Source: an uncultured Hymenobacter sp.
GTDB taxonomy: Bacteria; Bacteroidota; Bacteroidia; Cytophagales; Hymenobacteraceae
DNA: 64,000 nt
Direction of reading: 5' to 3'
Assembly (NCBI GenBank): GCA_913776615.1
Contig: CAJYPK010000044.1
Coordinates: 1-64,000 of the forward strand
The position numbers and the translations under genes are program-made. Below are positions 48,886-57,122 of the stretch, piece after piece. The notes under the pieces are model-generated. The model was not told the DNA's origin. It worked only from the letters and a program-made list of their open reading frames with translations, and made no database searches. The first letter of the stretch is position 1. The number at the start of each line of letters is the position of its first letter.

Positions 48886-51800
48886 ATGCCCAACACGCCT
48901 GCTTCAGCGTGGTCGGAACATCCTTCCGACGCCACTAGCTTAGTAGATACCCTGTTAACTGTTTCGCTTAGCGGCATCTCCTTCCTTCGCCCCGTCTTCG
49001 ATGCCGACGCAACGACCATTGTTGATTTCACCCACGAATACCTCAACCCCGCCGCCCAGCAGCTACTCAGGCTACCTGCGCGCCCACCCGAGTCCTTTCT
49101 GACGCTGTTTCCCTCGGCCGCTCACCACGAGGGAATTTTTGCGTTTTACCGTGACACGTTTTTGTCGGGGCAGCCCGCGCGGCATCGGTTTAGCTATCAG
49201 CACGACGGCCAAGATGGGTATTACCACGTCGTAGCCCAGCGCCAGGGCGCTCGGTTGGTGGTCAGCTTCACCGATACGAGCAACCAGCCGCTCTCGGCCG
49301 AGGAGGAAGCCCTGCGAGCCAGCCAGGCGGCGGCGCAGCTAGCCCAGGCCCAGGCGGCGCAAGAGCTGGCTGAGCGCGAGCGCCAGCAGCTCTACACGAT
49401 GTTTGAGCAGGCCCCGGCCATGATTTGCATTTTTGAGGGGCCGCAGCACGTGTTTCAGTTCGTCAACCCTGCCTACCAAGCCCTGGTTGGCGACCGCTTG
49501 CTCGTGGGCCTGCCCATTGCCGTGGCAATGCCCGAGCTGGCCGACCAGCCCATTTTTGAGTTGCTCGACAACGTTTACCAAACCGGGGAGACCTTCCGCG
49601 CCTCGGAAATGCTCGTGCAGCTCGACCATTACAACGAAGGCCGGCCGGACTTAGAGCAGCGCTACTATAACTTCATCTACCAGGCGCACCGCAACCTGGA
49701 CCATGAGATTGACGGCATTCTGGTGTTTGCCTACGAGGTAACCCCTCAAGTGCAGGCCCGCCAGAAAGTTCAGGAACTCAATGAGGAATTGGCCGTCATC
49801 AACGAAGAACTGACCGCCAGCAACGAGGAATACCTGAACACCAACGCAGCCCTGGCCAGAACCCAGCAAGAGCTTCAGGCCCTTAACCGAGAGTTGGAAG
49901 CCCGCGTGCAGGAGCGCACCCAGCAGCTAGCTGAGCAGCAGCAGCTACTGAGTCGTATTCTGAGCCAGGTGCCAGCGGCCGTAGCAACGCTCAGCGGCCC
50001 GCAGCACCGCTTTTCCTTTTTCAATGAGGGCTACAAGCACCTCACAGACGGCCGGGCCAAGCTGGGAGTGCGGGTGGCCGATGCGCTGCCGGAGGTTGTC
50101 GAACAGGGCTTTATTGCGCTGCTCGACCGCGTGTACACCAGCGGTGAGCCTTTCTATGGCCGCGAGATTGCCATTATTCTCCAGCAGGCCGACCCAACTA
50201 ACTCTACCCAGTATCTCGACTTTACCTACCAGCCGCTAATCGACAAGCAGGGGCAGACGCAAGGCATTCTTGTTTTTGCTGTCGATGTGACGGAGCAGGT
50301 GCTGGCCCGCCGCCAAGCCGCTACGCTGCAAGCCGCCATACTAGCCGTGGCGCAGCGCCAAGCCCAGCAGCGGCAAGAGCTTTACCAGATATTTGAGCAA
50401 ACGCCAGTAGCCATTGTGCTGCTACGCGAACCCGACCACCGCATTGACTACTTCAATCCGGCCTTTCTGGAGTTGTTTCCCCCGGAGCAGGAAGCTGACT
50501 CCCTGCGCGGCCACAAGGTAGAAGAAGTATACCCACACCTGAAAGTAGCCGGGTTGGTGCAGCTACTCGATAAGGTGTTCACCACGGGCGAGCCCCAAAC
50601 CATGCTCAATATGCCCCTGGCCGAGTTGCAGCCGGGCAGCCCGCGCTACGTTACGTTCGCCTACCAGGCTTATTATGAACAAGGTATAATAGTAGGCGTA
50701 GCCGCTTTCATCTACGATGTAACCGAGCAGGTACTAGCCCAGCAGCAGCGCGAGGCGCAGCGGCGCTTAGTAGAAGCCGTATTTGCACAAGCGCCCGCCG
50801 CCATTTGGGTGGTGGAGGGCCCCGACTACGTGTTTGAGTTGCTGAACCCTCTCATGGCCCGCTTGCTGGATCGCACTCCGGAGCAAGCGCTGGACCGGCC
50901 CTATTTTGACGTGCTGCCGGAGCTAGTCAGCCAGGGCATACCCGAGTTGCTGGCCCAGGCGTGGAACAGCAGCGAGCCCGTTATTGTGCAAGAGCTACCG
51001 GCCCGCATAGTAAGGCACGATACCAGCCCCGTCGGCTACTTCAGCTTTGTTTTTCAATCGCTGCGCGACGAGCACGGGCAGGTAACTCGCATTGCGTGCG
51101 TAGCCAGCGAAGTAACCGACCAAGTGCTGGCGCGCCAGCAGGTGCAAATGCTCAACGAGGAGTTAGCGGCCATCAACCAAAGGCTGCTGACTTCCAATCA
51201 GGAGTTGCTGGACAGTAACACCCGTCTTACGCACACCAATACCGACCTGGACACCTTTGTCTACTCGGCTTCGCACGACCTCAAATCGCCCATCACCAAT
51301 ATTGAGGGCCTACTACTGGCACTGCGCCAGCAGTTGCCGCCCCAGGCCCTGCAAGCCGACCTAGTGGCCACCCTGCTGGATATGATGGACGGAGCTGTGC
51401 AGCGCTTTCAGCAAACATTGGGGCACCTCACGGATGTGACCAGGCTGCAACAAGTCATGCTCGACCAGCCGGCGGAGGCCGTAGACCTGCCCGCCTTGGT
51501 CGAAAATGTGCGGCTGGATATTCTCCCCGAACTCACGGCCGCGCAGGCTACGCTTATTATCGGGCTGGACGAATGTCCCACCGTGCACTTCTCGGCCAAG
51601 ACCCTACGCAGTATTCTCTATAACCTGCTCAGCAACGCCATCAAGTACCGGGCAACAACGCGCCCGGCCCAGATATGGCTGCGCTGCTATCCGGGCGAGC
51701 GCAACCAACTCGTCCTCTCCGTGCGAGACAACGGCTTGGGCCTCGACGAAGTACAGCAGAGCGAGCTGTTTCGGCTCTTCCGCCGCCTGCACACCCACGT

Positions 51801-51945
51801 TTCCGGCTCGGGCGTGGGTCTCTACATGGTGAAAAAAATGGTGGACAATGCGAGCGGTACCCTCACCGTGCAAAGCCAGCCCAATGTAGGTTCCACTTTC
51901 CTTGTTACGCTGCCCCTATCCAAGGGCAGTAAGCCGATTGGCTAG
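48886..51945 (+). CDS. Multi-PAS sensor histidine kinase
   Basis: 1019 residues and no membrane helices, so a soluble sensor. Five PAS-like domains can be traced at about residues 23-130, 169-297, 355-480, 500-622 and 628-750, the last four sharing openings such as FEQAPAMICIFEGPQHVFQFVNPAY and endings such as VTEQVLARRQ. Coiled coils lie at about 297-355 (EELNEELAVINEELTASNEE) and 750-780. The HisKA helix holds His797 (ASHDLKSPITN), and the HATPase domain has NLLSNAIKYR near 915, DNGLGL near 947 and SGVGLYMVKKMV. It should autophosphorylate and pass phosphate to the adjacent regulator, 10 bases downstream. Cofactor or ligand of the PAS domains is unknown. Confidence 0.92.
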   Translation: MPNTPASAWSEHPSDATSLVDTLLTVSLSGISFLRPVFDADATTIVDFTHEYLNPAAQQLLRLPARPPESFLTLFPSAAHHEGIFAFYRDTFLSGQPARHRFSYQHDGQDGYYHVVAQRQGARLVVSFTDTSNQPLSAEEEALRASQAAAQLAQAQAAQELAERERQQLYTMFEQAPAMICIFEGPQHVFQFVNPAYQALVGDRLLVGLPIAVAMPELADQPIFELLDNVYQTGETFRASEMLVQLDHYNEGRPDLEQRYYNFIYQAHRNLDHEIDGILVFAYEVTPQVQARQKVQELNEELAVINEELTASNEEYLNTNAALARTQQELQALNRELEARVQERTQQLAEQQQLLSRILSQVPAAVATLSGPQHRFSFFNEGYKHLTDGRAKLGVRVADALPEVVEQGFIALLDRVYTSGEPFYGREIAIILQQADPTNSTQYLDFTYQPLIDKQGQTQGILVFAVDVTEQVLARRQAATLQAAILAVAQRQAQQRQELYQIFEQTPVAIVLLREPDHRIDYFNPAFLELFPPEQEADSLRGHKVEEVYPHLKVAGLVQLLDKVFTTGEPQTMLNMPLAELQPGSPRYVTFAYQAYYEQGIIVGVAAFIYDVTEQVLAQQQREAQRRLVEAVFAQAPAAIWVVEGPDYVFELLNPLMARLLDRTPEQALDRPYFDVLPELVSQGIPELLAQAWNSSEPVIVQELPARIVRHDTSPVGYFSFVFQSLRDEHGQVTRIACVASEVTDQVLARQQVQMLNEELAAINQRLLTSNQELLDSNTRLTHTNTDLDTFVYSASHDLKSPITNIEGLLLALRQQLPPQALQADLVATLLDMMDGAVQRFQQTLGHLTDVTRLQQVMLDQPAEAVDLPALVENVRLDILPELTAAQATLIIGLDECPTVHFSAKTLRSILYNLLSNAIKYRATTRPAQIWLRCYPGERNQLVLSVRDNGLGLDEVQQSELFRLFRRLHTHVSGSGVGLYMVKKMVDNASGTLTVQSQPNVGSTFLVTLPLSKGSKPIG

Positions 51946-51955
51946 TATCCTTTTT

Positions 51956-52369
51956 ATGAAAAAGCTTTCCAGCATATTGCTAGTGGATGATGATTCCACT
52001 AATAACTTCCTTAACCAATTACTACTCAAAAGTCTGAATGTCTCGGATAACATCTTGGTAGCTGAAAACGGCCGGCAGGCCCTGGATATTCTCCAAAACA
52101 GCACCGACTTCCAAGAGCCTGCCCTGCTGCTGCTGGACGTGAATATGCCTGGCCTGAGCGGCATCCAGTTTCTGGAGGCCTACCGGCAGTTGCCCCAGGC
52201 GCAGCGGGATGCCACGGTTGTCGTCATGCTCACCACCACGATGGACGCTCGCGACCTGAGCCGCCTCGACGAACTCAATATCGCGGGGTTAGTGAGCAAG
52301 CCCCTCACGAGAGAGAAGGTGGATAATATTCTCCGGCTTCACTTTCAGCGGCGCCTACCCACCATCTAA
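51956..52369 (+). CDS. Single-domain response regulator
   Basis: 137 residues from the ATG at 51956. The receiver domain is complete: acidic pocket Asp11-Asp12-Asp13 (LLVDDDST), phosphoacceptor Asp61 (LLLDVNMPG), Thr94 region (MLTTTMD) and Lys115 (VSKPLT). No output domain is present, so it acts through protein contact, like CheY-type or phosphorelay proteins. It starts 10 bases after the stop of the histidine kinase and is the evident partner. Confidence 0.93.
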   Translation: MKKLSSILLVDDDSTNNFLNQLLLKSLNVSDNILVAENGRQALDILQNSTDFQEPALLLLDVNMPGLSGIQFLEAYRQLPQAQRDATVVVMLTTTMDARDLSRLDELNIAGLVSKPLTREKVDNILRLHFQRRLPTI

Positions 52370-52386
52370 ATACAACAGCTACGAGC

Positions 52387-52713
52387 GTAAAAATCACCCG
52401 CCAGCTACGCCTCGACGCGCTCGCCGCTGACGGCACGGCCCCCATTCAGTTCACTATTACTTGGGAAGGCAACCGCCTGCGCCTGGGCACCGGGGCCGTA
52501 GTGCGCCCCGAGCACTGGGATGCCGAGGCCCGGCAGGTGAAAGTTCAGAAGGGCACCCCGCACGCCAGCATCAACCCGCGCCTGAACCGCGCCCACGAGG
52601 CAGCGCTGGAAACCGCCCGCAAGCAAGGTCACAAGCGGCCCCCGGCCGAGCTGCGGGCCGCCCTCGACGCGGCCCTGGCCCTGACGCCAGTGACCGTGAC
52701 TAGACCACCTCAG
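52387..52713 (+). pseudogene. Integrase N-terminus scar 3 (longest copy)
   Basis: The frame GTA AAA ATC ACC gives VKITRQLRLDALAADGTAP, then FTITWEGNRLRLGTGAVVRPEHWDAEARQVKVQKGTPH ... LNRAHEAALETARKQGHKRPPAELRAAL. This is the arm-type DNA-binding and early core-binding part of a Bacteroidota tyrosine recombinase. The ATG has become GTA, and similarity ends near 52710, where the sequence goes on as unrelated bases. The catalytic R-H-R-Y domain is absent. It is the best preserved of three copies (47.6, 48.4 and 52.4 kb). Confidence 0.8.
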
Positions 52714-52834
52714 TTTTTGGTAGCCTTTTGTGAACCCTTTTTTGAATTAGGTAATGGACCATCCCACTGCGTCCTATCCCACTTGGCGCAGGCCAGCCGC
52801 CCAAGATCAAGCGATCAATACCTACCGACGCAGC

Positions 52835-53131
52835 TCACGATACTAGATGAGAATTGCGCTCGTTTTCCAAATACTGCGTCGAGGCTAGGCGCGAAGTCGT
52901 AAACTCTTCGTCGTCGGCCAGTTCTTGGCGACGTACTTGGTGCGCTTTGCGCAGGGTTAGCAGGCGCGCTAATTTGTCGAGGCATGCCTCGTGGGCGGGG
53001 GTGTGGGGGGCCAGCGCGTGCAGGCTACGGGCCTGGGCGCATGCGGCCTCGGCGTACAGGGCCAGCGCCTCGGCGTGCTCCTGCGGGGTAAGGTTGGCGA
53101 ACTCGTCGCCGGGCAGCGGTTCTAGCAACAT
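52835..53131 (-). CDS. Small helical protein of unknown function (accessory region)
   Basis: 98 residues from an ATG at 53129-53131. The composition is strongly helical and Ala/Leu/Glu-rich (PQEHAEALALYAEAACAQARSLHAL; ACLDKLARLLTLRKAHQVRRQEL), with no signal or membrane segment. It is arranged with the next small gene on the minus strand, divergent from an HTH regulator, as in phage or plasmid control regions. No family is recognised. Confidence 0.55.
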   Translation of the reverse strand: MLLEPLPGDEFANLTPQEHAEALALYAEAACAQARSLHALAPHTPAHEACLDKLARLLTLRKAHQVRRQELADDEEFTTSRLASTQYLENERNSHLVS

Positions 53132-53213
53132 TGGCGAAGGTGGAGCAGGTTGGATTGGCGGGCCGGGATCGGGGGCTGACGCGCAGCGTGAGGAAGAGAA
53201 TGAGGTAGCAGGC

Positions 53214-53483
53214 TCAAGGACCGGGGGTAGGCGGGGCCACCGGGGCCGGGGGCACGGGTAGCAACTCGGCCGGAATGAGGAAGTGAGGCAGCCCCACCCG
53301 CACCAGGTCGATGAGCCACGGCAGATGCACTTTGCGGCACTGGCGCACGGCCCGGAGCTGCTCGGTGGTGGCCTCGTGGCCGGCCCGCACGAGCGTATCT
53401 ACCGTGGTGTTGGGCAAGTCTTCGCAGACCAACGACATGAGGTGATAGAACCTCTGGCGGTCACAACTCAGCGGCGCGCGCAT
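53214..53483 (-). CDS. Small protein of unknown function, divergent from the HTH regulator
   Basis: 89 residues from the ATG at 53481-53483. The first 65 residues look like a compact helical domain (RQRFYHLMSLVCEDLPNTTVDTLVRAGHEATTEQLRAVRQCRKVHLPWLIDLVR) that could bind DNA or protein; the end is Pro/Ala-rich. It lies 126 bases from the divergent HTH gene at 53610, with palindromic operator-like sites between them. A role under control of that regulator is likely (inference). Confidence 0.6.
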   Translation of the reverse strand: MRAPLSCDRQRFYHLMSLVCEDLPNTTVDTLVRAGHEATTEQLRAVRQCRKVHLPWLIDLVRVGLPHFLIPAELLPVPPAPVAPPTPGP

Positions 53484-53569
53484 ACCGGGTTTGACACGAT
53501 TCGCCCGCTACCTGCTTTCTTGCAGGTACGTTGTCGTGTCGTGTCACAAACATACGCAACGATATTCAC

Positions 53570-53598
53570 AAGTGATTTTTCAAAAGTGATTAATCACT
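53570..53598. promoter_or_regulatory. Candidate operator of the HTH regulator (AGTGATTAATCACT palindrome plus half-site)
   Basis: A perfect 14-base palindrome AGTGATTAATCACT at 53585-53598 and a matching half-site AAGTGATT at 53570-53577, 15 bases upstream. They sit 12-40 bases before the regulator start and in the divergent spacer shared with the leftward gene, which is the layout of autoregulated phage-type repressors. Confidence 0.55.
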
Positions 53599-53609
53599 AG
53601 AGAATTTAA

Positions 53610-54080
53610 TTGGACGTGAGCGAACCAACTATAAATCAGCGCCTAAAATTTCTGATTGAACACTTATCAACAAGTGTACGCGCTTTTAGCGAATCTATTG
53701 GAGATAGTTACAGCAACACCCAGAACTACATAGGCAGCCGGCAACTCGCTCCAAAGCACGAGTACATTGCTAAAGTACTAAAGCATTTTAGCAATGTCAA
53801 TGCCCGTTGGCTGCTAACCGGCGAAGGCGAACCGTTCACCGGAGAAGCTCCCGCGGCCCCGGCGAACAGCAATACCAGGAAAAACAAAGGCCCGGTTCCG
53901 CAGACTACCGACAGCCGCGCCGCCGACCACGCGCAGCTCGCCAACTGCCAGCGCGACCTGGAAGCTACCAAAAAGGAAGCCGCCGGCTACCAGCGGGAGA
54001 TAGCCCTGCTGGAAAGCCAGCTCAAAGACAAAGAAGAAATCATTACCCTGTTACGCGCTGGCTCCCATCGCTCGAACTAA
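53610..54080 (+). CDS. HTH (XRE-type) transcriptional regulator with C-terminal coiled coil
   Basis: 156 residues from a TTG at 53610 (a GTG at 53616 is also possible). Residues about 8-70 form an HTH domain (TINQRLKFLIEHLSTSVRAFSESIGDSYSNTQNYIGSR ... PKHEYIAKVLKHFSNVNARWLLTGEGEPF) of the kind found in phage-like repressors of Bacteroidota, including the ARWLLTGEGE word. A linker and a coiled coil (QREIALLESQLKDKEEIITLLR) follow, probably for dimerisation. There is no peptidase domain. It lies next to palindromic sites and small divergent genes, so an immunity-type switch of a lost prophage or plasmid is plausible. Confidence 0.8.
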   Translation: MDVSEPTINQRLKFLIEHLSTSVRAFSESIGDSYSNTQNYIGSRQLAPKHEYIAKVLKHFSNVNARWLLTGEGEPFTGEAPAAPANSNTRKNKGPVPQTTDSRAADHAQLANCQRDLEATKKEAAGYQREIALLESQLKDKEEIITLLRAGSHRSN

Positions 54081-54534
54081 TGCAGCACGCTTCTTCGCTC
54101 GCCATCCGGCTTGGGTTGGGGGCAGCCTTTTTGGGCTGCTAACTACGCTCTTCGCGGTGCTGGTCGCCCGGCGGAAAAAAGCGGCCACCGCGGCGGCTCA
54201 GCCGCGAGGCGATGACCCGGTCCGACTTACCTGGGAGCTATTCTGCTCTGCGGGTCAACTAACTAATAGAAGCAGTTTAAGGTAGTACTACCCATCCAAG
54301 AACTACTTGTCATTGCGAGCGCGGCGAAGCAATCGCACCTGTTCAGCCCAGCCGTTTAGGTGCGATTGCTTCGCTGCGCTCACAAGGACCGCTAGGGTAG
54401 CTAACCTAAGCAGCTTCTTATACTTTTCGCACTAGTAGCCGCTCGCTCAGATGGCAGCAGCTCTCTTACGATAGCCGCTGAGCTTGCCGCCTTGGGGCCG
54501 AATCACCCATCAGTTACCCTTATCGCTAGACAGT
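54081..54534. other. Spacer after the HTH gene
   Basis: About 450 bases with no convincing gene. The left part holds a small hairpin (GGCAGCC...GGGCTGC) and reads like a decayed membrane-protein fragment (LGLGAAFLGC, LLTTLFAVLVARRKKAA in another frame), which may be a remnant. An inverted repeat occupies 54309-54389. Confidence 0.4.
54309..54389. repeat. Inverted repeat, CATTGCGAGCGC family
   Basis: Arms 54309-54341 (GTCATTGCGAGCGCGGCGAAGC...) and 54357-54389 (...GATTGCTTCGCTGCGCTCACAAG) pair with few mismatches around a CAGCCCAGCCGTT-like centre. The core is shared with the short palindrome at 1619-1650. Confidence 0.75.
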
Positions 54535-55047
54535 ATGCCAGAGCTAGCCAGCGCGCTTTTTCTCCGCTTTTTCGGCACCCGTCGGCTAGCGCTAACCTCC
54601 GGCCTCCGGCTGGCGGGCATCGCCTGGCTGGTGGGTTCCTTGCCCAGCGTCGTAGTCTTCGCTGCCAAAGCGTTGTTTACTTACGTGGGCATAGTTGGCG
54701 GCCTGACCATGATGGGGCTGATTATGTACATTATACCCGGCATATTCATCGCCCTCGTCGGGGCCTGGTTTGGCTGTTTCTTAGTTGCTCTCTTAGTCCG
54801 AGGCTACTGGAACCTGGGTATCCGGTGCTACAATTGGCTGTATACCACTTACTCTCTCGCCCGGGAAGATGTCGCCCTCAATGCGCTCTTCGAGGGCGGT
54901 GACATCGATGAGCGCTCTATTCCCGAGCAGGAACTGGCTCGCCTACGCTCGCAGCTGGCCGACCGGGATGCGCTCATCGCTTCCCAACAAGCGGCTATTG
55001 TTTCCTTGAGGGCGACTATCAGCCGGTTGCGCGAGGGACACGACTAG
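54535..55047 (+). CDS. Membrane protein with C-terminal coiled coil, unknown function
   Basis: 170 residues from the ATG at 54535. Two or three hydrophobic segments (IAWLVGSLPSVVVFAAKALF, VGGLTMMGLIMYIIPGIFIALVGAWFGCFLVALLV) precede a short basic-aromatic stretch (GYWNLGIRCYNWLYTTY) and an acidic coiled coil (EQELARLRSQLADRDALIASQQAAIVSLRATISRLREG). The heptad pattern resembles that of the HTH protein's tail only in general terms. No family is recognised. It stands alone between repeats. Confidence 0.7.
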   Translation: MPELASALFLRFFGTRRLALTSGLRLAGIAWLVGSLPSVVVFAAKALFTYVGIVGGLTMMGLIMYIIPGIFIALVGAWFGCFLVALLVRGYWNLGIRCYNWLYTTYSLAREDVALNALFEGGDIDERSIPEQELARLRSQLADRDALIASQQAAIVSLRATISRLREGHD

Positions 55048-55348
55048 CCTACGGGGTTGCTTGAGCGCGCTTTTAGGGCAGTGGATGCTTTTTCGCTGCT
55101 CTGACGTGGGCGCCTCACCCCCCAGCCCCCTCTCCGAAAAGGAGAGGGGGAGCCAGTTGTTAGAAGGGCGTGAGGATAGGCGGGTAAGAGGGCATAACTC
55201 ATAACTCATAACAACCCCGTCCCGCTGCCCTCGACAGAACGGGCGTTTTCCTGTTCCGGCCGCCTGACTTTAGCTTGATTGAAGCCAAAATAGCGGCGTC
55301 GTTGTTTCTTTGCGGGCGCGGGGTCTTTTCGCCGCGCCTTTTCTCTAC
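55048..55348. other. Spacer before fbaA with a GC-clamp hairpin
   Basis: Three hundred bases with no gene. A perfect hairpin CCCCCTCTCC / GGAGAGGGGG lies at 55126-55150, and CATAACT is repeated (CATAACTCATAACTCATAAC) at about 55193-55211. A short stem (CCCGT...ACGGG) near 55218-55245 may end the upstream transcript. Confidence 0.4.
55126..55150. repeat. GC-rich hairpin repeat CCCCCTCTCC-GAAAA-GGAGAGGGGG
   Basis: A 10-bp perfect stem with a 5-base loop and CACCCCCCAGC upstream. The motif is a common intergenic repeat in many Bacteroidota genomes (from memory); only one copy was noticed in this window. Confidence 0.55.
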
Positions 55349-56434
55349 ATGGCAACACCCACCCTCACCGGCCTGCGCGCCGGCGTGCTGCACGGCGACG
55401 AAGTGCAGGCTCTTTTCCAACACGCGAAAGCCCACGGCTACGCCCTGCCCGCCGTCAACGTTACTGGTACCGACACGGTGAATGCCGTGCTCGAAGCCGC
55501 CCGCGACCTCAACTCGCCGGTTATTATTCAATTTTCAAACGGCGGCGCACAGTTTTTCGCCGGTAAGGGCCTGCCCAACGACAAGCAGCAAGCCAGCATC
55601 GCGGGCGGCATCTCGGGGGCTCATCACGTGCACCTGATGGCCGAAGCCTACGGCGTACCCGTGATTCTGCACACCGACCACGCGGCCAAGAAACTACTGC
55701 CCTGGATCGACGGCCTGCTGGCCGCCGGCGAGAAGTTTTACGCCGAGCACGGCCAGCCGCTGTTCAGCTCGCACATGCTCGACCTGTCGGAAGAGCCGAT
55801 CGAGGAGAACATCGAAATCAGCAAGGAATACCTGAAGCGCATGGCCAAAATCGGCATGACGCTCGAAATCGAGCTGGGTGTGACCGGCGGCGAGGAAGAC
55901 GGCGTGGACAACTCCGACGTGGATTCTTCCAAGCTCTACACCCAGCCCGAGGAAGTGGCCTACGCCTACGAGCACCTGAGCGAAGTGAGCCCGCGCTTTA
56001 CCATCGCGGCGGCCTTCGGCAACGTGCACGGCGTGTACAAGCCCGGCAACGTGAAGCTGCAACCCAAGATCCTGCACAACTCGCAGGAGTACCTGCGCCA
56101 GAAGCACAACATCGAAGAGGCGCTGCCCATCAACTTCGTCTTCCACGGCGGCTCGGGCTCGAGCCAGGAGGAAATCCGCGAGGCCATCGGCTACGGGGCC
56201 ATTAAGATGAACATCGACACCGACTTGCAGTGGGCCTTCTGGGAGGGCATTCAGCAGTACTACGTGAAGAACGAGGCCTTCCTGCAAGGGCAGATTGGCA
56301 ACCCCAACGGCCCCGACTCGCCCAACAAGAAATACTACGATCCCCGCGTGTGGCTGCGCAAAGGCGAAGAAACCTTCGTGGCGCGCCTCAAACAGGCGTT
56401 CGAAGACCTGAACGCGGTGAACCGCCGGCCCTAG
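55349..56434 (+). CDS. fbaA: Class II fructose-bisphosphate aldolase
   Basis: 361 residues from the ATG at 55349. Class IIA features: Asp110 and the zinc His111 in ILHTDHAAK, the zinc His in NVHGVYKPGNVKL, the third in FVFHGGSGSS, and the DSDVDS-like loop region. The enzyme splits fructose-1,6-bisphosphate into two triose phosphates. It needs divalent zinc and is cytoplasmic. The longer open frame that starts at 55310 adds MRARGLFAAPFLY, not supported by the family. pgk, another glycolysis gene, is 24 kb away, so there is no glycolytic operon here. Confidence 0.96.
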   Translation: MATPTLTGLRAGVLHGDEVQALFQHAKAHGYALPAVNVTGTDTVNAVLEAARDLNSPVIIQFSNGGAQFFAGKGLPNDKQQASIAGGISGAHHVHLMAEAYGVPVILHTDHAAKKLLPWIDGLLAAGEKFYAEHGQPLFSSHMLDLSEEPIEENIEISKEYLKRMAKIGMTLEIELGVTGGEEDGVDNSDVDSSKLYTQPEEVAYAYEHLSEVSPRFTIAAAFGNVHGVYKPGNVKLQPKILHNSQEYLRQKHNIEEALPINFVFHGGSGSSQEEIREAIGYGAIKMNIDTDLQWAFWEGIQQYYVKNEAFLQGQIGNPNGPDSPNKKYYDPRVWLRKGEETFVARLKQAFEDLNAVNRRP

Positions 56435-56589
56435 CGGTCGCTTCGCCCCGCTAAGCCCGCCGCCCGGCCGCCGCAAGGTAGCCGGGCGGCGTTGCGTTGG
56501 GAGCCCGGGTAGCGGCGAAATAATCGGGCGGAAGTAAACCTTGGAGCTAGGCGCGGCCGTATAGCCCCCACATTACTCTTTCTCTACTC

Positions 56590-56931
56590 ATGAAAAAGCA
56601 CCTCTTTTCCGTTGCCGCCCTGGCCCTGAGCCTGTTTGCTGCCCCCGCCTTTGCCCAAACCGTGAAAACGGAAGACGGCGGCGATAAAACCAAGACGACC
56701 GTAGACGGCATGACCGTGAAAACCAAAGTGGCCGACGATGGCAAAATGAAGGTGAAAGGCAAGGACGACGCCGGCAACCGCATGAAAGCCACCACCAAGC
56801 CCCGCAAAGGCGACATGAAAGACGACATGGGCATGTCGGCCGGCGACATGAAAATGCACCACAAGGGCATGAAAATGCACCGTAAGGGCATGCGCAAAGA
56901 CAGCACCATGCGCCCCGCTGGCACCATGTAG
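56590..56931 (+). CDS. Small exported Lys/Met/Asp-rich protein
   Basis: 113 residues. The signal peptide is MKKHLFSVAALALSLFAAPAFAQ (cleavage after AFA). The mature 90 residues have no aromatic residues and are charged: a Lys/Asp/Thr-rich N-terminal part (TVKTEDGGDKTKTTVDGMTVKTKV) and a Met/His/Lys-rich part (GDMKMHHKGMKMHRKGM). It is probably disordered, in the periplasm. The Met-His clusters could bind Cu(I) or another soft metal (inference). Cut by a terminator-like hairpin downstream, it is likely monocistronic. Confidence 0.8.
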   Translation: MKKHLFSVAALALSLFAAPAFAQTVKTEDGGDKTKTTVDGMTVKTKVADDGKMKVKGKDDAGNRMKATTKPRKGDMKDDMGMSAGDMKMHHKGMKMHRKGMRKDSTMRPAGTM

Positions 56932-56960
56932 CCCGGGGCCACGCGCCCCGCTCACCTTCG

Positions 56961-56990
56961 GAAAGCCGACCTCGCAAGGGGCCGGCTTTT
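56961..56990 (+). terminator. Terminator of the small Met/Lys-rich protein gene
   Basis: Stem GAAAGCCG / CGGCTTTT with an ACCTCGCAAGGGGC loop about 30 bases after the stop. The T run is short (TTTT), so strength is moderate. Confidence 0.6.
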
Positions 56991-57122
56991 CGCGTGTTAG
57001 GCCTCGTGAGAGCTGGGATAATTACATGAAATTTTCATTAATTTTTTTGATAAACCTTTGATAGCGTAGCCTTTTAGCGGACTTTTGCCTTTCCGCTTCT
57101 TTGCTGTCTTACTCTTTTCTTG

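Noticed and set aside
52720..52735. Possible att site copy (AGACCAC shared with the tRNA-Arg end)
   Set aside because: Only 7 bases match the tRNA 3' end; too short to be meaningful by itself.
53122..53340. Minus-strand frame of 72 codons
   Set aside because: Pro/Ser/Arg-rich and overlapping the better-supported 53214-53483 gene in another frame.
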